Below, piece by piece: positions 36,538 through 45,382 of a stretch of 64,000 bases of DNA. The stretch lies in assembly GCF_001552415.1 (NCBI RefSeq), contig NZ_BCRD01000006.1:62001-126000 (forward strand), given 5' to 3'. A model generated the notes under the pieces. That model did no database searches, was not told the DNA's origin, and saw nothing but the letters and a program-made list of their open reading frames with translations. Position 1 is the stretch's first letter, and each line of letters starts with the position of its first letter. Made by a program: the position numbers and the translations under genes. This DNA is from Corynebacterium xerosis NBRC 16721 = ATCC 373. GTDB taxonomy: Bacteria; Actinomycetota; Actinomycetes; Mycobacteriales; Mycobacteriaceae.

Positions 36538-37562
36538 CGGCGCTCCTCCCCATTCGGCGTTGCGTCGTCGGCTTCATCGTCTGCCGCGACGATGGCGCGC
36601 AGCGTTTCCACGATGCGGTCGCGCACGTCCTTCGGCTTGACGACGATCAGGTCGCCGGCATGTTCCAATCCGGCGTCGACGAGTTCGGCGGTGGTCGCCG
36701 GCCCGATTTCCCAGGTCCCGTCGCCGAGATCGCGGGCGGAGGCCAGCACGTCGGCACACGCCCGCGGGTCCGCGCCGTCGGCGAGCTTCACCACGGCGGT
36801 GACCGGCGCCGCTCCCCTGTTCAGCGAGCGTTCCGCGATGTCCTGAAGATTCTCCGCGGGAATCGGCTGCGTGGCGTCGGCGTCGGTGACGGTGACGTCG
36901 ACCATGCGGGTCATGCGGAACGTCCGCACGTCATCCCGGTCGACGTCGTGGCCGACGACGTACCAGCGGCCCTTGAGGTTGACGATCGCCCACGGCTCGA
37001 TGGTGCGCAGCACCTCTTCGGCGAACAGCTGCGGCGCGAAGTAGAACTCCACGCGCTTGCGCGGCGGCTGGATGGCGCGGGTGAGGTCGGCGAACTGGGT
37101 GCCGTCGAGGCTGACCCGGTCGCCGAAGATGACGGTGCCGCGGTCGTCGGCGAGGTTGGAGCGGCGCGCGATCGGCGCCAATTTCGCCCACGCGCCGGTG
37201 GTCAGGTCCTTGAGCGAATCGTCGTCGAAGGCCACCAGCGATGCCATGGCCAGGGCTTCGGATTCTTCCTCGGTGAAACCCGGATCATCGGTGCGGAACG
37301 ACGACCGGTCGAGGGTCAGGGTGGCGTTCCGGGCGTCCCACTCGACGCGGATGCCGGCGGCGGCGAGAGCGGGGACGTCGTCGCGCAGGTAGCGCGCGGC
37401 CGATTCCTCGCTGACGGTGTTGTACCCGCGGACCGTGCGCAGGATCCAGTCCCCGCGCAGCCCCGCAGGATCATCGGCCAGTGCGGCCAGCAGGCTCACG
37501 CGCCGGATGCGGACGGCCGAGTACCGAGCATCCCCATCCGCGGGTCGGGGCGCGGCGTTCAT
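36534..37562 (-). CDS. pafB: WYL-domain regulator PafB
   Basis: Partner of PafC, 342 residues. It has an N-terminal helix-turn-helix region (RRVSLLAALADDP...YNTVSEESAARYLRDD) and a WYL domain around 165-235 (AIVNLKGRWYVVGHDVDRDDVRTFRMTRM). The C-terminal extension ends in an Asp/Glu-rich tail. ATG at 37562 overlaps the pafA stop (ATGA); the open frame running far upstream is antisense-type shadow of pafA and is not used. Confidence 0.92.
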   Translation of the reverse strand: MNAAPRPADGDARYSAVRIRRVSLLAALADDPAGLRGDWILRTVRGYNTVSEESAARYLRDDVPALAAAGIRVEWDARNATLTLDRSSFRTDDPGFTEEESEALAMASLVAFDDDSLKDLTTGAWAKLAPIARRSNLADDRGTVIFGDRVSLDGTQFADLTRAIQPPRKRVEFYFAPQLFAEEVLRTIEPWAIVNLKGRWYVVGHDVDRDDVRTFRMTRMVDVTVTDADATQPIPAENLQDIAERSLNRGAAPVTAVVKLADGADPRACADVLASARDLGDGTWEIGPATTAELVDAGLEHAGDLIVVKPKDVRDRIVETLRAIVAADDEADDATPNGEERR

Positions 37563-39082
37563 CCGGCGTTCCCTTCGGTGGTTCCTTCGGTGATTTCTTC
37601 GGTGGTTGCTCCGTCGGAGGCGGTCCCGAGCGACTCCAGGTGCGCGACCAGCGCATCGACCTCCGCGTCGGCGGTGGCGAAGGGATCGTCGACGACGGCC
37701 ATGCGCGGATCCTCGCCGGAGATCTTCAGGTGCGTCCAGTCCACGACGGTCGCCGCACCCGCGGCGCGGGCCGCGGCGAGGAAACGGCCGCGCAGCACCG
37801 CCCGCGTCGTCGCCGGCGGGTTCGCCTTTGCTTCGTCGATGGCCTCGTCGGTGACCCAGCGGGACACCGCTCCCCTGGCCTCCAGAGCGCGGAAGATGCC
37901 GCGGCCGGGCCGGATGTCGTGGTACGCCAGGTCCACCTGCGCCAGCTTCGGGTCGGCGATGTCCAGGCCCCGGTCCATGAAGCGCCGCAGCAGCGACAGC
38001 TTGATGGCCCAGTCGATGTCGCGCTCGATGGCGGAGTAATCGCCCGACTCGACGGCGTCGAGCACCCGGCCCCACAACTCCACCAGCCGCGCCATCTCCT
38101 CGTTCGGGGTGCCGCCGCCGGAGTCGTCGCGGCGCTCCAGCCACTCGGTCGCGGCCGCAAGATACGCCCGCTGGATCTCCAGCGCCGACGCCTCGGCCTT
38201 CTCCGCGCCCGCCCGCAGGGGGATCGGCGCGGTGCCCGTCATGTCGCGGCTGACCAGGCGGATCGCCTTGATCTCGTTGGCCACCTCGAAGTTCGGCAGC
38301 TCCACGCCGGCCTCGATCATCTCCAGCACCAGCTGCGTCGAGCCGATCTTCAGGGCCGTGGTCGTCTCCGACATGTTCGAGTCGCCGACGATGACGTGCA
38401 GGCGGCGGAACCGCGTCGAGTCGGCGTGCGGCTCGTCGCGGGTGTTGATGATCGGCCGCGACCGCGTCGTCGCACTGGACACGCCGTCCCACACGTGGTC
38501 GGCGCGCTGCGAGAAGCAGTACTGCTCCGGCTCATCCTCGTACGGGCTGCCCGGGTACGGCCGCGCGATCTTGCCCGCGCCGCACAGCAGCTGGCGGGTG
38601 ACCAGGAACGGCAGCAGCAGCTTCGACAGCGCCTTGAGCCCCATGCCGCGGCCGACCAGGTAATTCTCGTGGCAGCCGTAGGAGTTGCCGGCGGAGTCCA
38701 CGTTGTTCTTGAACAGGAAAACCTTGCCCCCGATGTCCTCTCCGACGAGGCCCTTCTCGGCCCTCTCCGCCAGGTCGTCGAGAAGCATCTCGCCCGCCCG
38801 GTCGTGCGCGACCAGCTGCGACACCGAATCACACTCGGCGGTGGCGAATTCCGGGTGGCTGCCGACGTCGAGATAGAGCCGCCCGGCATTGGCGGTGAAG
38901 ATGTTCGTCGCCCCGAACTCCTCGATGACCGGGCGGAACATGAACCGCGCGATCTCGTCGGGGCCCAGGCGCCGCTCGCCGTCGAGGGTGCACGTGATGC
39001 CGTACTCCGTCTCCACGCCGGCGATGCGCCGGGTCAACGCCGCCGCGGCACCGGCGCCGTCCATCTCCACCGCGTCGACCAC
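37559..39082 (-). CDS. pafA: Pup--protein ligase PafA
   Basis: Ligase that uses ATP to join the C-terminal Glu of Pup to lysines of target proteins. The 507 residues show the glutamine-synthetase-like core: GVETEYGITC with the Mg/ATP-binding Glu, LYLDVGSHPEFATAECDS, FLFKNNVDSAGNSYGCHENYLV and RPIINTRDEPHAD. It is about 50 residues longer than mycobacterial PafA, owing to a Thr/Glu-rich C-terminal tail and insertions. It starts three bases after the pup stop with a GTG. No proteasome subunit genes separate pup and pafA. Confidence 0.95.
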   Translation of the reverse strand: MVDAVEMDGAGAAAALTRRIAGVETEYGITCTLDGERRLGPDEIARFMFRPVIEEFGATNIFTANAGRLYLDVGSHPEFATAECDSVSQLVAHDRAGEMLLDDLAERAEKGLVGEDIGGKVFLFKNNVDSAGNSYGCHENYLVGRGMGLKALSKLLLPFLVTRQLLCGAGKIARPYPGSPYEDEPEQYCFSQRADHVWDGVSSATTRSRPIINTRDEPHADSTRFRRLHVIVGDSNMSETTTALKIGSTQLVLEMIEAGVELPNFEVANEIKAIRLVSRDMTGTAPIPLRAGAEKAEASALEIQRAYLAAATEWLERRDDSGGGTPNEEMARLVELWGRVLDAVESGDYSAIERDIDWAIKLSLLRRFMDRGLDIADPKLAQVDLAYHDIRPGRGIFRALEARGAVSRWVTDEAIDEAKANPPATTRAVLRGRFLAAARAAGAATVVDWTHLKISGEDPRMAVVDDPFATADAEVDALVAHLESLGTASDGATTEEITEGTTEGNAG

Positions 39083-39085
39083 GGC

Positions 39086-39286
39086 CTACTCGCCGCCCTT
39101 CTGCACGTAGGAGCGCACGAACTCTTCCGCGTTGTTCTCCAACAGGCCGTCGATCTCGTCGAGCAGATCGTCGGTGGAGTCGATGTGGGCCTGCGCCTGG
39201 CCGCCGCCGGCGACCTCGTCGATCGCGTCGTCGTCGCCGCCGGAACCGCCGCCGCCCTGGATCTGGCCGCCCTTGATGTCCGCCAT
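39086..39286 (-). CDS. pup: Prokaryotic ubiquitin-like protein Pup
   Basis: 66-residue, largely disordered modifier with an acidic central helix region (DSTDDLLDEIDGLLENNAEEFVRSYVQKGGE). It ends directly in Gly-Gly-Glu, so it is ready for ligation without deamidation, as in corynebacteria; mycobacterial Pup ends in Gln and must first be deamidated by Dop. The N-terminal part is Gly-rich. The gene is separated from dop by 72 bases and from pafA by 3. Confidence 0.96.
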   Translation of the reverse strand: MADIKGGQIQGGGGSGGDDDAIDEVAGGGQAQAHIDSTDDLLDEIDGLLENNAEEFVRSYVQKGGE

Positions 39287-39358
39287 GGTGTTCTCCTCTT
39301 TCGGTGCTATCGAATTCTGTTGCCGTCGGTTTACCGTGCCGTCGCTGGTTCGCGTGAG

Positions 39359-40897
39359 CTAGGACAATCCTGCCAGGCCGCGGTCGCGCAGTCCGGCAAC
39401 CAGGCTCGCGATGTCGGGTGCTTCCTCGAGCAGCTTTCCGACGGCGCCCGCGCCCAACCCGGAAACGTCTGAGATCGTGAGCTTGACGACTTCGTCGCCG
39501 ACATCGACGATGGCGCTGTCCCAGCTGGCGGCGACGACGTCGTCGCTGAAGCGGCGCAGCAGCCCGCCGCGCAGATAGGCGCGGGTCGATTCGGGTGCGT
39601 GGGTGACGGCGCGCTCGACCTCGGCGTCGTCGGCGATGGTTGTCATCGCGCCGCGACGCACCAGCGCGTGGTACAGCCCGCGGGCCGGGTCGATGTCGGA
39701 GTACTGGATGTCGATCAGGGCCAGCTTCGGGTGGTCCCAGCCGATGCCCGCGCGCTGCCGCAGCCCCTCCATGAGCTTGAGCTTCGCCGTCCAGTCGAGC
39801 AGATGCGCCGTCGACAGCGGGTCGGTCTCGAGCAGGTCGAGGACCTCGCCCCACAGTGCGATGATCTCCCGGCCGCCGTCGTCGGTGGCGTAGGGCGCGA
39901 CGCGCTCGAGGTAGCGGCGCTGGATCTCGATGGCCGTCAGATGCGTGACGTGGTCGTCGAGCTGCAGCTTCTGCGTGCACGCCAGATCGCGGGACACGCG
40001 CTGGACGTCGGCGACCGGCTCGCGCAGTTTCAGATCGGAGAAATCGACGCCGTCCTCGATCGCGTCGAGCACCAGCGACGTGGTGCCCAGCTTGAGCAGG
40101 GTCGCCGTCTGCGACAGATTCGCGTCGCCGATGATCACGTGCAGACGGCGCCACTCGTCGGCGTCGGCGTGCGGCTCGTCGCGGGTGTTGATGATGCCGC
40201 GATTGAGCGTCGTCTCCAGCGACACCTCGGTCTCGATGTAGTCGGCGCGCTGCGAAATCTGGAAGCCCGGCTCCTGCCCCTTCTGCCCCAGGCCCACGCG
40301 CCCCGACCCGGTGAAGACCTGGCGGGTGACGAAGAACGGCGTCAGACCGCCGATGATCGCGTCGAAGTCGGTGTCGCGGCGGAACTGGTAGTTCTCGTGC
40401 GCGCCGTAGCTGGCGCCTTTGCCATCGACGTTGTTGCGGTAGATCTTCAGCTCGATCGGCTCGGAGTCCTCGTCCGAACGGCTCGACCCCGCGCCGACGG
40501 AACCCCGTCCGACCAGCTGCGCCGCCTCGAGCATGATCCGGTCGCCGGCCAGATCCGCCACCAGCGCGTCGCGCGCGGACGTCGTCTCCGGCGCCGAATA
40601 CTCGGGATGGGCGTGGTCGACGTAGAACCGCGCGCCATTGACCAGGATCAGGTTCGCCGCGCCCAGCGCATTGGGGTCGACGACCGGCGCCATGCGGTAG
40701 CGCCGCAGGTCGAATCCGCGGGAATCGCGCAACGGCGACTCCGGCTCGTAGTCCCAGCGGGTCCGTCGGTCCAGTCCGCCGGCGTGCGCCTCGGCGTAGG
40801 CCAGCACGGCCTTCGTGGAGGTCAGGATCGGGCTCAGCTCCGGCTTGCCCGGCGACGTGATGCCGTATTCGATTTCGGTGCCCAGCACTCGCGCCAT
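39359..40897 (-). CDS. dop: Depupylase Dop
   Basis: Homologue of PafA that removes Pup from substrates by hydrolysing the isopeptide bond. The 512 residues begin RVLGTEIEYGITSPG and contain ARFYVDHAHPEYSAPETTS, IYRNNVDGKGASYGAHENYQ and GIINTRDEPHADADEWRRLH. The Asp in FYVDHAHPEYS is the catalytic position of Dop. Because this Pup already ends in Glu, only the depupylase activity is needed. It lies between arc (9-base gap) and pup. Confidence 0.95.
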   Translation of the reverse strand: MARVLGTEIEYGITSPGKPELSPILTSTKAVLAYAEAHAGGLDRRTRWDYEPESPLRDSRGFDLRRYRMAPVVDPNALGAANLILVNGARFYVDHAHPEYSAPETTSARDALVADLAGDRIMLEAAQLVGRGSVGAGSSRSDEDSEPIELKIYRNNVDGKGASYGAHENYQFRRDTDFDAIIGGLTPFFVTRQVFTGSGRVGLGQKGQEPGFQISQRADYIETEVSLETTLNRGIINTRDEPHADADEWRRLHVIIGDANLSQTATLLKLGTTSLVLDAIEDGVDFSDLKLREPVADVQRVSRDLACTQKLQLDDHVTHLTAIEIQRRYLERVAPYATDDGGREIIALWGEVLDLLETDPLSTAHLLDWTAKLKLMEGLRQRAGIGWDHPKLALIDIQYSDIDPARGLYHALVRRGAMTTIADDAEVERAVTHAPESTRAYLRGGLLRRFSDDVVAASWDSAIVDVGDEVVKLTISDVSGLGAGAVGKLLEEAPDIASLVAGLRDRGLAGLS

Positions 40898-40906
40898 GTG
40901 AATCCC

Positions 40907-42586
40907 CTACTCCCCTGCGCCGTCGCGCGGGCCGTCGTCAAGCACGTCCGACGAGTGATCGTGCTGCACGACCTGCACGTCGACGACGCGTCCCGTCGGG
41001 CGGCCGGAGATCCGCGCCCACTCGTCGGGGTTCGCCGTGTTGGGCAGGTCCTCGTTCTGGGCGAACTCCTCGCGCACCGCCCGCAGCAGATGCGACTCGG
41101 TGATGCCGTCCGCGCCGCCGGAGATGACCTCCTTGATGGCGTGCTTCTTCGCGCGGTCGACGATGTTGGCGATCATCGCGCCGGAGTTGAAATCGCGGAA
41201 GTACAGCATCTCGCTCGACCCGTCGGCGTAGCGGATGCGCACGTACTCGTTGTCCGGGCTGGTGCGGTACATCCGCTCGACGACCGACTCCGTCAGCGCC
41301 TCGACGACCGCCGCGACGCTGCCGTGGCGCTCGATCTCCGCGGCGGCGTAGGGCAGCTCCGGGGTGAGGTACTTGGCGAAGATCTCCTTCGCCGCCTGCT
41401 CGTCCGGGCGCTCGATGCGGATCTTCACGTCCAGGCGGCCCGGGCGCAGGATCGCCGGGTCGATCATCTCCTCGCGGTTCGACGCGCCGATGACGATGAC
41501 GTTTTCCAGGCCCTCCACGCCGTCGAGCTCCGCCAGCAGCTGCGGGACCACCGTGTTCTCCATGTCGGAGCTCACGCCCGAGCCGCGGGTGCGGAAGATC
41601 GAGTCCATCTCGTCGAAGAAGACGATGACGGGCCGGCCGTTCTCCGCGATGTCGCGGGCGCGGTCGAAGATCAGCCGGATCTGGCGCTCGGTCTCGCCCA
41701 CGAACTTGTTCAGCAGCTCCGGGCCCTTGACGTTGAGGAAGTACGACTGCGCCCGTCTCGCCTCCTCCTCCGAGTGCCCCTTGTTCAGCGCGATCTTGCG
41801 CGCCAGCGAATTGGCCACCGCCTTGGCGATGAGCGTCTTGCCGTTGCCGGGCGGGCCGTAGAGCAGCACGCCCTTCGGCGGCCGCAACTGGTAGCGCGTG
41901 AACAGCTCCGGGTGCAGGAAGGGCATCTCCACCGCGTCGTGGATCTGCGCGATCTGGCGGGTCAGGCCGCCGATGTCGGAGTACTCGACGTCGGGGATCT
42001 CCTCCAGCACCAGGTTCTCGACCTCGGCCTTCGGGATCACCTCGAAGGCGTGGCCCGACTTGCGGTCGATGAGCACCGTGTCGCCGACCTTGGCTTGCAG
42101 GTCGCCGGCCAGCTTGACGACGAACTCCTCGCCGTGGTGATCGGTCGCCAGGACGCGCTTGCGGTCCGGGAGAGTCTCACGGACCAGCGCCAGATCGCCA
42201 TGGTCGGGGTAGCCGCAGTCCTCGACGATCAGGTTGCCGTCGGTCAGCCGCACCATCGTGCCGGGTTTGAGGTCGGCGACGTCCATGCTGCGGATGACGT
42301 TGAGCCGCATGCGGCGGTTGCCGGTCCACACCTCGGCGGCCTGAGCGGGCTTCGACGCGCCGCCGGTCTGCCCGATCGGCCCGTTCGGGTCGTCGATCTT
42401 GCCCTTCGCCGGCTCCAGGAAAATGCCGTACGTGCTCGGCGGATTGGTCATCTGCTCGAGGTCCTGGCGCAGCAGCGTCATCTGGTCGCGCGACTCGCGC
42501 AGCAGCTCCACGAGCTTCTCGTTGCGCGCGCCCAACGAGCGGTTCTTCTGCTGCAGATCACGGATGGTGTCGGCGGGGGTGGTCAT
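40907..42586 (-). CDS. arc: AAA ATPase ARC (Mpa orthologue) of the pupylation system
   Basis: Hexameric ring ATPase that recognises Pup through an N-terminal coiled coil (about 1-50) and unfolds the tagged protein. Two OB-fold regions follow (about 60-210), then the AAA module with GPPGNGKT (Walker A), PVIVFFDEMDSIF (Walker B) and GASNREEMIDPAILRPGRLD. The C-terminus ends GPRDGAGE and lacks the Gln-Tyr-Leu tail with which mycobacterial Mpa docks to the 20S proteasome. TAACCT 7 bases before the ATG at 42586 marks a leaderless start. Confidence 0.95.
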   Translation of the reverse strand: MTTPADTIRDLQQKNRSLGARNEKLVELLRESRDQMTLLRQDLEQMTNPPSTYGIFLEPAKGKIDDPNGPIGQTGGASKPAQAAEVWTGNRRMRLNVIRSMDVADLKPGTMVRLTDGNLIVEDCGYPDHGDLALVRETLPDRKRVLATDHHGEEFVVKLAGDLQAKVGDTVLIDRKSGHAFEVIPKAEVENLVLEEIPDVEYSDIGGLTRQIAQIHDAVEMPFLHPELFTRYQLRPPKGVLLYGPPGNGKTLIAKAVANSLARKIALNKGHSEEEARRAQSYFLNVKGPELLNKFVGETERQIRLIFDRARDIAENGRPVIVFFDEMDSIFRTRGSGVSSDMENTVVPQLLAELDGVEGLENVIVIGASNREEMIDPAILRPGRLDVKIRIERPDEQAAKEIFAKYLTPELPYAAAEIERHGSVAAVVEALTESVVERMYRTSPDNEYVRIRYADGSSEMLYFRDFNSGAMIANIVDRAKKHAIKEVISGGADGITESHLLRAVREEFAQNEDLPNTANPDEWARISGRPTGRVVDVQVVQHDHSSDVLDDGPRDGAGE

Positions 42587-42593
42587 GGCCCCC

Positions 42594-42599
42594 AGGTTA
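42594..42599 (-). promoter_or_regulatory. -10 box TAACCT for arc-dop-pup-pafABC
   Basis: TAACCT on the minus strand, 7 bases from the arc ATG: leaderless start of the pupylation operon. Confidence 0.6.
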
Positions 42600-42637
42600 C
42601 CCACCGGTACGGCCGCGGCAGCCGATACCTCCGATTG

Positions 42638-43546
<909 letters not shown>

Positions 43547-43547
43547 T

Positions 43548-43553
43548 TAACCT
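43548..43553 (+). promoter_or_regulatory. -10 box TAACCT for the RecB-like gene
   Basis: TAACCT plus 7 bases to the ATG at 43561: leaderless start, the same box and spacing as for arc. Confidence 0.6.
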
Positions 43554-43560
43554 GGCCAGT

Positions 43561-44514
43561 ATGCCCGAAAGCCCCCTGCACTCCGATTCGGCCGCTTCTC
43601 CCTCTTCGTCTTCGACTTCGTCCGCGTCCCCGTCACCGGACCCTTCCTCGGACCCGTCCTCCGCCCCTTCCCCCGCGAAGCGCCGTGGTCTCGCCCTGTC
43701 GCCGTCCCGCGCCGGCGACTATCGGCAGTGCCCCCTGAAGTACCGCCTCCGGGCGATAGACAAGCTTCCCGAGCCCTCCACCGTCGCGCAGGTCAAGGGC
43801 ACCCTCGTCCACGCGGTTCTCGAGCACATGCACGCGCAGCCTCGGGAGGACCGCTCCTACCCGGCCGTCGTCAAGCAACTCAAGCCCACCTGGCAGAAGA
43901 TGCTTGACGACGACCCCAGCGGCGAACTTTCCGAGCTCGTGCCCGAGGATTCCCTGCTCGACTTCCTCGTCGAATGCCGCGGTCTGCTGAAGGGGTACTT
44001 CATCATGGAGAACCCGACGGGCTTCGATGCGGCGGAGATCGAGAAGTTCGTGCAGATGACCCTCGGGCTCGACACCGGCACCGACGAGACCGCCGGCGTG
44101 CCCGTGCGCGGCTTCATCGACCGCGTCGACGTCGCGCCCACCGGGCAGGTGCGCATCGTGGACTACAAGACGGGCAAGAAGCCGCATCCGCGATTCCAGA
44201 ACGAGGCCCTGTTCCAGATGCGGTTCTACGCGCTGGTGTGGTGGCGCATGACCGGGCGGATCCCCGAGCAGCTGCGGCTGATGTACCTCAAGGTCGCCGA
44301 CGATCTGACGCATTCGCCGACCGCGCCCGAGCTCGAGCGATTCGAGGGTGAGCTCGCGCGCCTGTGGGCGTCCATCGTCCGCGACGGCGAGTTCGGCGAT
44401 TTTCGGCCGAAGAAGTCGAAGCTGTGCGGATGGTGCTCGTTCCAGGAGCTGTGTCCCGCGTTCGGCGGCACCCCGCCCGAATACCCGGGCTGGCCGGGTG
44501 CCCACGGCGAGTAG
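43561..44514 (+). CDS. RecB-family PD-(D/E)XK exonuclease with predicted 4Fe-4S cluster
   Basis: 317-residue RecB-like nuclease. After a Ser/Pro-rich disordered N-terminus (about 1-45) the Cas4/RecB-type fold begins with SPSRAGDYRQCPLKYRLR, then KGTLVHAVLEHM (His), GFIDRVDVAPTG (Asp) and VRIVDYKTGKKP (Asp, Lys). The first Cys plus LCGWCSFQELCP at the end provide the four ligands for an AddB/Cas4-like iron-sulfur cluster. Its partner and substrate are unknown; it is not part of a Cas operon. Divergent from trmI, a conserved actinobacterial pair. Confidence 0.9.
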   Translation: MPESPLHSDSAASPSSSSTSSASPSPDPSSDPSSAPSPAKRRGLALSPSRAGDYRQCPLKYRLRAIDKLPEPSTVAQVKGTLVHAVLEHMHAQPREDRSYPAVVKQLKPTWQKMLDDDPSGELSELVPEDSLLDFLVECRGLLKGYFIMENPTGFDAAEIEKFVQMTLGLDTGTDETAGVPVRGFIDRVDVAPTGQVRIVDYKTGKKPHPRFQNEALFQMRFYALVWWRMTGRIPEQLRLMYLKVADDLTHSPTAPELERFEGELARLWASIVRDGEFGDFRPKKSKLCGWCSFQELCPAFGGTPPEYPGWPGAHGE

Positions 44515-44690
44515 CCGGCCGCGATTTTCGCTTCACTTCGCACGGCACGCGCCACGTGGCGAGTAACAGCGGCGCCGAAGCCTCCGGCGATCGGGCAATG
44601 CGCGCCATCGAGCCCACGAAGGGGCGAGTGGTGCCCGATCGACGCCGTTTTCCACCGCAAATCCGAGCCTGAGAATTTCCTGAGCAAGAA

Positions 44691-44803
44691 GCCGCCGTAC
44701 GTCGGTAGTTCGAGGGGCGCGAACGGGCTGATGTTGAAGATTTGAGGGTCCATTTCTTCAACATCAGCGCTTTCGCGGCGAAAAGATCGGTTACGTACGG
44801 CGC
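44691..44803. repeat. 113-bp long palindrome with 14-bp perfect inner stem
   Basis: Three arm pairs are aligned on one axis: GCCGCCGTACGT with ACGTACGGCGC at the ends, CGCGAA/TTCGCG in the middle, and GCTGATGTTGAAGA/TCTTCAACATCAGC around a 14-base loop. Local composition is more AT-rich than in flanking genes. No T-run, no ORF. Confidence 0.8.
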
Positions 44804-45160
44804 GGTATTGAATTCGTGGGGATGGGCCCATTAATTCGGGTCTGGTGAAATGACCTCGATTTCAAATATCGCGCCGTATGGCGTTCTGCGGGGTTGGGTG
44901 GCCCTGTGGCACATTCCCTCGATTCCGCGCCGTTCGGCCGTCTGCGTCGATCCTGTGGGGTTCCACCTTCTGGGGTGCGGTTGGGTGTTGCGGGTGCGAC
45001 GCATGTGGGATCAGGGGCGCGTGGGAAGCGAGGGGTGCGCGGGGCGACGGGGCGCGCGTGTGAGAGGCAAGGGGCGGGAGGGGTCGGGCGCGCCGGGCGG
45101 CGCTGGATTGGCTCGCCCGATCGGTGCGCGGTGACATTTCGCACATTCGGCCGCGCCACG

Positions 45161-45189
45161 TTGGATGCTTGCATTCATCCTGCAATAAT
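45161..45189 (+). promoter_or_regulatory. Sigma-A-like promoter for mmpL-tetR
   Basis: TTGGAT and AATAAT separated by 17 bases. Transcription would begin near 45196 and give an untranslated leader of about 190 bases. Confidence 0.5.
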
Positions 45190-45228
45190 CTGGGGCGGCT
45201 TTACGGGTGAGGTGGGCGTCGTAAAGCG

Positions 45229-45286
45229 GGCGTGCAGCAAGCGTGAAGCAAGCGTCAAGCAGGCGTGCGGCGAGCGTGAAACGGGC
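45229..45286. repeat. Degenerate 10-bp-period repeat in the mmpL leader
   Basis: Variants of GCAAGCGTGA follow each other five to six times. The tract lies in the predicted mmpL 5' untranslated region. Confidence 0.55.
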
Positions 45287-45382
45287 GCGAACATCGTGCG
45301 CGCATCGCGAGGCCGCCGCGACGGCGCCCGTCCCCCCACCCGACCACGACCCACACGACGACGAACGAGGAGCCCCGCCCAC

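Larger units (their letters stand above)
44515..45382. other. 868-bp gene-free region upstream of mmpL
   Basis: The region contains a 113-bp palindrome (44691-44803), a probable promoter (45161-45189) and a 10-bp-period repeat tract (45229-45286) in the untranslated leader of mmpL. Reading frames here have no ribosome-binding sites and Arg/Gly/Ala-rich repeat translations, so none is called. Confidence 0.65.

Noticed and set aside
43561-44514. Cas4 annotation for the RecB-like nuclease
   Set aside because: Motifs and Cys set are Cas4-like, but no other cas gene or array is near and the gene order matches the conserved actinobacterial RecB-family locus.
44850-45134. Small plus-strand open frames before mmpL
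   Set aside because: No ribosome-binding site or -10 box at the start, biased Arg/Gly/Ala composition, and several overlapping frames open equally.
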